Assembly: GCA_964452155.1 (NCBI GenBank)
Contig: CAYVLC010000124.1
Location: forward strand, 1-7,928
Length of the DNA: 7,928 nucleotides
Direction of reading: 5' to 3'
Origin: UBA2632 sp964452155
GTDB lineage: Bacteria > Bacteroidota > Bacteroidia > Bacteroidales > Dysgonomonadaceae
Below the pieces are notes generated by a model, which saw only the letters and a list, made by a program, of their open reading frames with translations, made no database searches and was not told the DNA's origin. A program made the translations under genes and the position numbers. Shown here piece after piece: positions 5,640-7,928 of this stretch. The stretch's first letter is position 1, and each line of letters opens with the position of its first letter.

Positions 5640-7772
5640 ATGATTAATCCAATCGTTAAGAGCATTGTATTGGCAGATGGCCGTACAATTACGCTCGAAA
5701 CAGGGAAGTTGGCAAAACAAGCCGATGGTGCAGTTGTCCTAAGAATGGGCAAAACCATGATGTTGGCTACTGTTACTGCCGCAAAAGAGGCAAACCCTGG
5801 TGTTGATTTCATGCCTTTGCAGGTTGAGTATAGAGAAAAGTTTTCGGCTTTTGGAAGATATCCAGGAGGTTTTATGAAAAGAGAGGGAAGACCCTCTGAA
5901 CACGAAATTTTAGTTTGCAGACTCGTAGATAGAGCACTGCGCCCTTTGTTTCCAGAAGACTATCACGCAGAAGTTTTCGTTAATATTACATTATACTCGT
6001 CTGATGGCGTAGATATGCCCGATGCCCTTGCAGGATTGGCAGCATCGGCAGCATTAGCAGTATCCGACATTCCATTTAATGGACCCATGTCTGAAGCACG
6101 TGTGTCTCGTGTTGACGGAAAATTCATTGTAAATCCCACTTTCGATCAAAACGAAAAAGCCGATATGGACATTATGGTGGGTGCTACCCTAGATAATGTG
6201 ATGATGGTAGAGGGCGAGATGGACGAGGTGTCTGAAGCAGAATTCTTAGGTGCAATCAAAATAGCTCACGAGGCAATCAAATCTCAATGTCAAGCTCAAT
6301 TAGAATTGATGCAAGAGTGTGGCAAAGTTGTAAAACGCGAATATAGCCACGAAGATAAAGACGATGAACTAAAAAAGGATATTTGGGACAAATGCTACCA
6401 AAAAGCTTTTGAAGTTGCAACAGCTCAAAACCCCAATAAGCACGAAAGAATTGATGCTTTCAAATCTATTCATACAGATTACCTAGCCTCTATTGAGGAC
6501 GAGGATGAACGTGCAAATAAAGCACCACTAGTAGCTAAATATTACCACGAAGTAGAGAAAGAAGCAATGCGTCGGTCTATACTAGACGAAGGCAAGAGAT
6601 TGGATGGCAGAGCCACCACTCAAATTCGTCCCATCTGGATAGAAATTGACAGCTTGGCCGGCCCTCACGGATCAGCCATTTTTACTCGTGGCGAAACGCA
6701 AGCATTAACTACAGTAACATTGGGCACAAAATTGGATGAGAAAATTGTTGACGATGTTCTCAACAGAAGCAAAGATCGTTTCTTACTTCACTACAACTTT
6801 CCTCCCTTCTCTACTGGTGATGCTAGAGCACATCGTGGCACAGGCCGCAGAGAGATAGGTCATGGAAACTTGGCTCACCGTGCCATAAAAGGACAAATAC
6901 CTGCCAACTACCCCTATGTAATACGTGTAGTATCAGATATTCTTGAATCAAACGGTTCTTCATCAATGGCAACAGTTTGTGCAGCTACACTTGCACTAAT
7001 GGATGCCGGTGTGCAAATAAAAAAACCTGTTACAGGAATTGCGATGGGCTTGATTTCCGAGGACCAAGGCAAAAAATTTGCAGTACTTTCGGATATATTG
7101 GGAGATGAAGACCACCTAGGCGATATGGACTTTAAAGTATGTGGAACCAAAGATGGTATCACTGCTGCTCAAATGGATATTAAAGTAGATGGCCTGTCGT
7201 ACGAAATATTAGAGCAAGCACTTACACAAGCCCGCGAAGGAAGATTGCACATCATGGATCACGTGTTGGAAGCAATTGCTGCTCCAAGAGAAGACCTCAA
7301 AGCTCATGCTCCTCGCATAGAAACTATGGATATTCCTAAAGACCTTATTGGAGCTGTTATTGGACCTGGGGGGAAAATCATTCAAGGAATACAAGAAGAA
7401 ACCGGAGCTACAATCACTATTGAAGAAGAAGGTGGCCGCGGACACATTCAAGTGTCTGCATCAAGCAAAGAAATTATTGATGCAGCAATGAACAAAATTA
7501 AAGGAATTGTGTCGATTCCTGAAGTTGGCGAAGTTTATGAAGCTACAGTAAGATCGGTTATGCCGTATGGCCTGTTTTGCGAGTTTCTTCCTGGTAAAGA
7601 TGGTTTACTACATATTTCTGAAATTGCTTGGGAGCGCATCGAAAACATCGAAGACTCAGGTTTTAGAGAAGGTGACAAGATATCAGTTAAGTTAATTGAT
7701 GTTGATCCACGTTCTGGCAAATTCAAGCTTTCGCGCAAAGCAATGCTCGAAAGACCAGCTAGGCGTGACTAA
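5640..7772 (+). CDS. pnp: Polyribonucleotide nucleotidyltransferase (PNPase)
   Basis: Trimeric cytosolic 3'-to-5' exoribonuclease that degrades RNA with phosphate, releasing nucleoside diphosphates, and can run in reverse to add tails. The 710-aa product matches E. coli PNPase (711). Domains in order: first RNase PH domain (about 10-150) with the FGRYPGGFMKREGRPSEHE stretch, a helical linker (about 155-310), a second catalytic RNase PH domain (about 320-545), KH domain (about 563-622) with G575-P-G-G578, and S1 domain (about 628-703). Active-site residues visible are R403 and R404 in GRREIGHG, and D491, D497 and K499 in GDEDHLGDMDFK, each five positions beyond the E. coli equivalents. The start MINPIVKSIVLADGRTITLETGKLA agrees with the family. 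It is monocistronic with its own promoter and terminator; the usual proteobacterial neighbour rpsO is not adjacent. The C terminus stops soon after S1 (ERPARRD), with no long tail. Confidence 0.98.
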   Translation: MINPIVKSIVLADGRTITLETGKLAKQADGAVVLRMGKTMMLATVTAAKEANPGVDFMPLQVEYREKFSAFGRYPGGFMKREGRPSEHEILVCRLVDRALRPLFPEDYHAEVFVNITLYSSDGVDMPDALAGLAASAALAVSDIPFNGPMSEARVSRVDGKFIVNPTFDQNEKADMDIMVGATLDNVMMVEGEMDEVSEAEFLGAIKIAHEAIKSQCQAQLELMQECGKVVKREYSHEDKDDELKKDIWDKCYQKAFEVATAQNPNKHERIDAFKSIHTDYLASIEDEDERANKAPLVAKYYHEVEKEAMRRSILDEGKRLDGRATTQIRPIWIEIDSLAGPHGSAIFTRGETQALTTVTLGTKLDEKIVDDVLNRSKDRFLLHYNFPPFSTGDARAHRGTGRREIGHGNLAHRAIKGQIPANYPYVIRVVSDILESNGSSSMATVCAATLALMDAGVQIKKPVTGIAMGLISEDQGKKFAVLSDILGDEDHLGDMDFKVCGTKDGITAAQMDIKVDGLSYEILEQALTQAREGRLHIMDHVLEAIAAPREDLKAHAPRIETMDIPKDLIGAVIGPGGKIIQGIQEETGATITIEEEGGRGHIQVSASSKEIIDAAMNKIKGIVSIPEVGEVYEATVRSVMPYGLFCEFLPGKDGLLHISEIAWERIENIEDSGFREGDKISVKLIDVDPRSGKFKLSRKAMLERPARRD

Positions 7773-7773
7773 G

Positions 7774-7789
7774 TAGTCAGTGTTGACTA
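7774..7789 (+). other. Small hairpin just after pnp
   Basis: TAGTCA and TGACTA form a 6-bp stem with a GTGT loop, starting two bases past the pnp stop. There is no T run, so it is not a terminator. It may act as a minor 3' structure or be chance; a second TGACTAA copy overlaps the pnp stop itself (7766-7772). Confidence 0.3.
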
Positions 7790-7808
7790 ACAACAATATA
7801 CTTACAAT

Positions 7809-7845
7809 AAAAAAGTGTCTGAATTAATTTTTGGACACTTTTTTT
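7809..7845 (+). terminator. Intrinsic terminator of pnp
   Basis: A perfect 11-bp stem pairs AAAAAAGTGTC (7809-7819) with 7834-7844 around a 14-nt AT loop, followed by a T run (7839-7845) and ATTTAT. It lies 36 nt after the pnp stop. The A run on the left arm could let it work weakly in the other direction too. Confidence 0.87.
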
Positions 7846-7863
7846 ATTTATACTATTTTTCTA

Positions 7864-7883
7864 CCCGTATTATCCCGCATTAT
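7864..7883. repeat. Imperfect tandem 10-bp repeat past pnp
   Basis: CCCGTATTAT is followed directly by CCCGCATTAT, differing at one base. It lies between the pnp terminator and the end of the window, in sequence with no recognisable gene. A weak -7-like TAGCTTTA follows at 7893-7900, so the region could belong to the promoter of a gene outside the window, but this is not established. Confidence 0.5.
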
Positions 7884-7928
7884 TCACGTTTTTAGCTTTA
7901 CGTAGATGCTAGGCCTCGAACTCCACCG

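Noticed and set aside
5543..5812. 89-aa minus-strand frame overlapping the pnp start.
   Set aside because: It runs from inside the pnp coding region across the pnp promoter, and its product resembles nothing recognisable; best read as a shadow of pnp.
7880..7928. Possible tRNA end: the reverse strand contains GTTCGAGGC, like a T-loop.
   Set aside because: The flanking bases do not form a T stem (two mismatches and two wobbles in five pairs), and no acceptor, anticodon or D arm is visible in the window.
1..7928. CRISPR arrays, insertion sequences, toxin-antitoxin or defence genes.
   Set aside because: No spaced direct repeats, transposase-like frames, terminal inverted repeats or defence domains were found on either strand; all long frames are accounted for by six ordinary genes.

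Overview
The window is AT-rich bacterial DNA that looks like a member of the Bacteroidales (phylum Bacteroidota). Several independent signs agree. HtpG and PNPase resemble the Bacteroides/Porphyromonas versions by eye. Translation starts lack Shine-Dalgarno sequences and sit behind A-rich leaders. Several promoters carry the Bacteroidota -7 element TAnnTTTG, in one case with TTTG exactly 19 nt upstream. There is also a lipoprotein combining DUF4369-like and thioredoxin-like domains, an architecture typical of this phylum. The genus cannot be fixed from the sequence. Two features differ from well-known Bacteroides: HtpG lacks the charged C-terminal insertion, and there is a type I pantothenate kinase (coaA).

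Layout: a sigma-54-like -24/-12 promoter (32-47) drives htpG (87-1988, +), which ends at a strong hairpin terminator (2026-2065). coaA (2139-3098, +) follows with its own promoter. It converges on a minus-strand pair across a shared 16-bp hairpin (3126-3161). The pair, in transcription order, is greA (4081-3611) then a HIT-family hydrolase gene (3577-3185), likely one operon. greA has a canonical promoter (4209-4239) and a leader that begins with a large, nearly complete hairpin (4137-4198). That hairpin contains an intrinsic-terminator-like core between promoter and gene. Upstream of it, also on the minus strand, is a 387-aa lipoprotein gene (5418-4255). Divergent from that gene is pnp (5640-7772, +), which ends at a terminator (7809-7845). 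The last ~80 bases hold a 10-bp tandem repeat and no recognisable gene.

Functionally these are housekeeping and stress genes: protein folding (HtpG), CoA synthesis (CoaA), transcript cleavage (GreA), nucleotide-conjugate hydrolysis (HIT), RNA decay (PNPase), and an envelope protein of unknown role. I see no mobile element, CRISPR array, defence system or tRNA/rRNA gene. I do not see a wholly new system. The observations most worth checking are regulatory or biochemical: the sigma-54-like promoter on htpG, the terminator-like hairpin in the greA leader (analogous in position to the E. coli GraL leader RNA), and a thioredoxin-fold lipoprotein that has lost both active-site cysteines.
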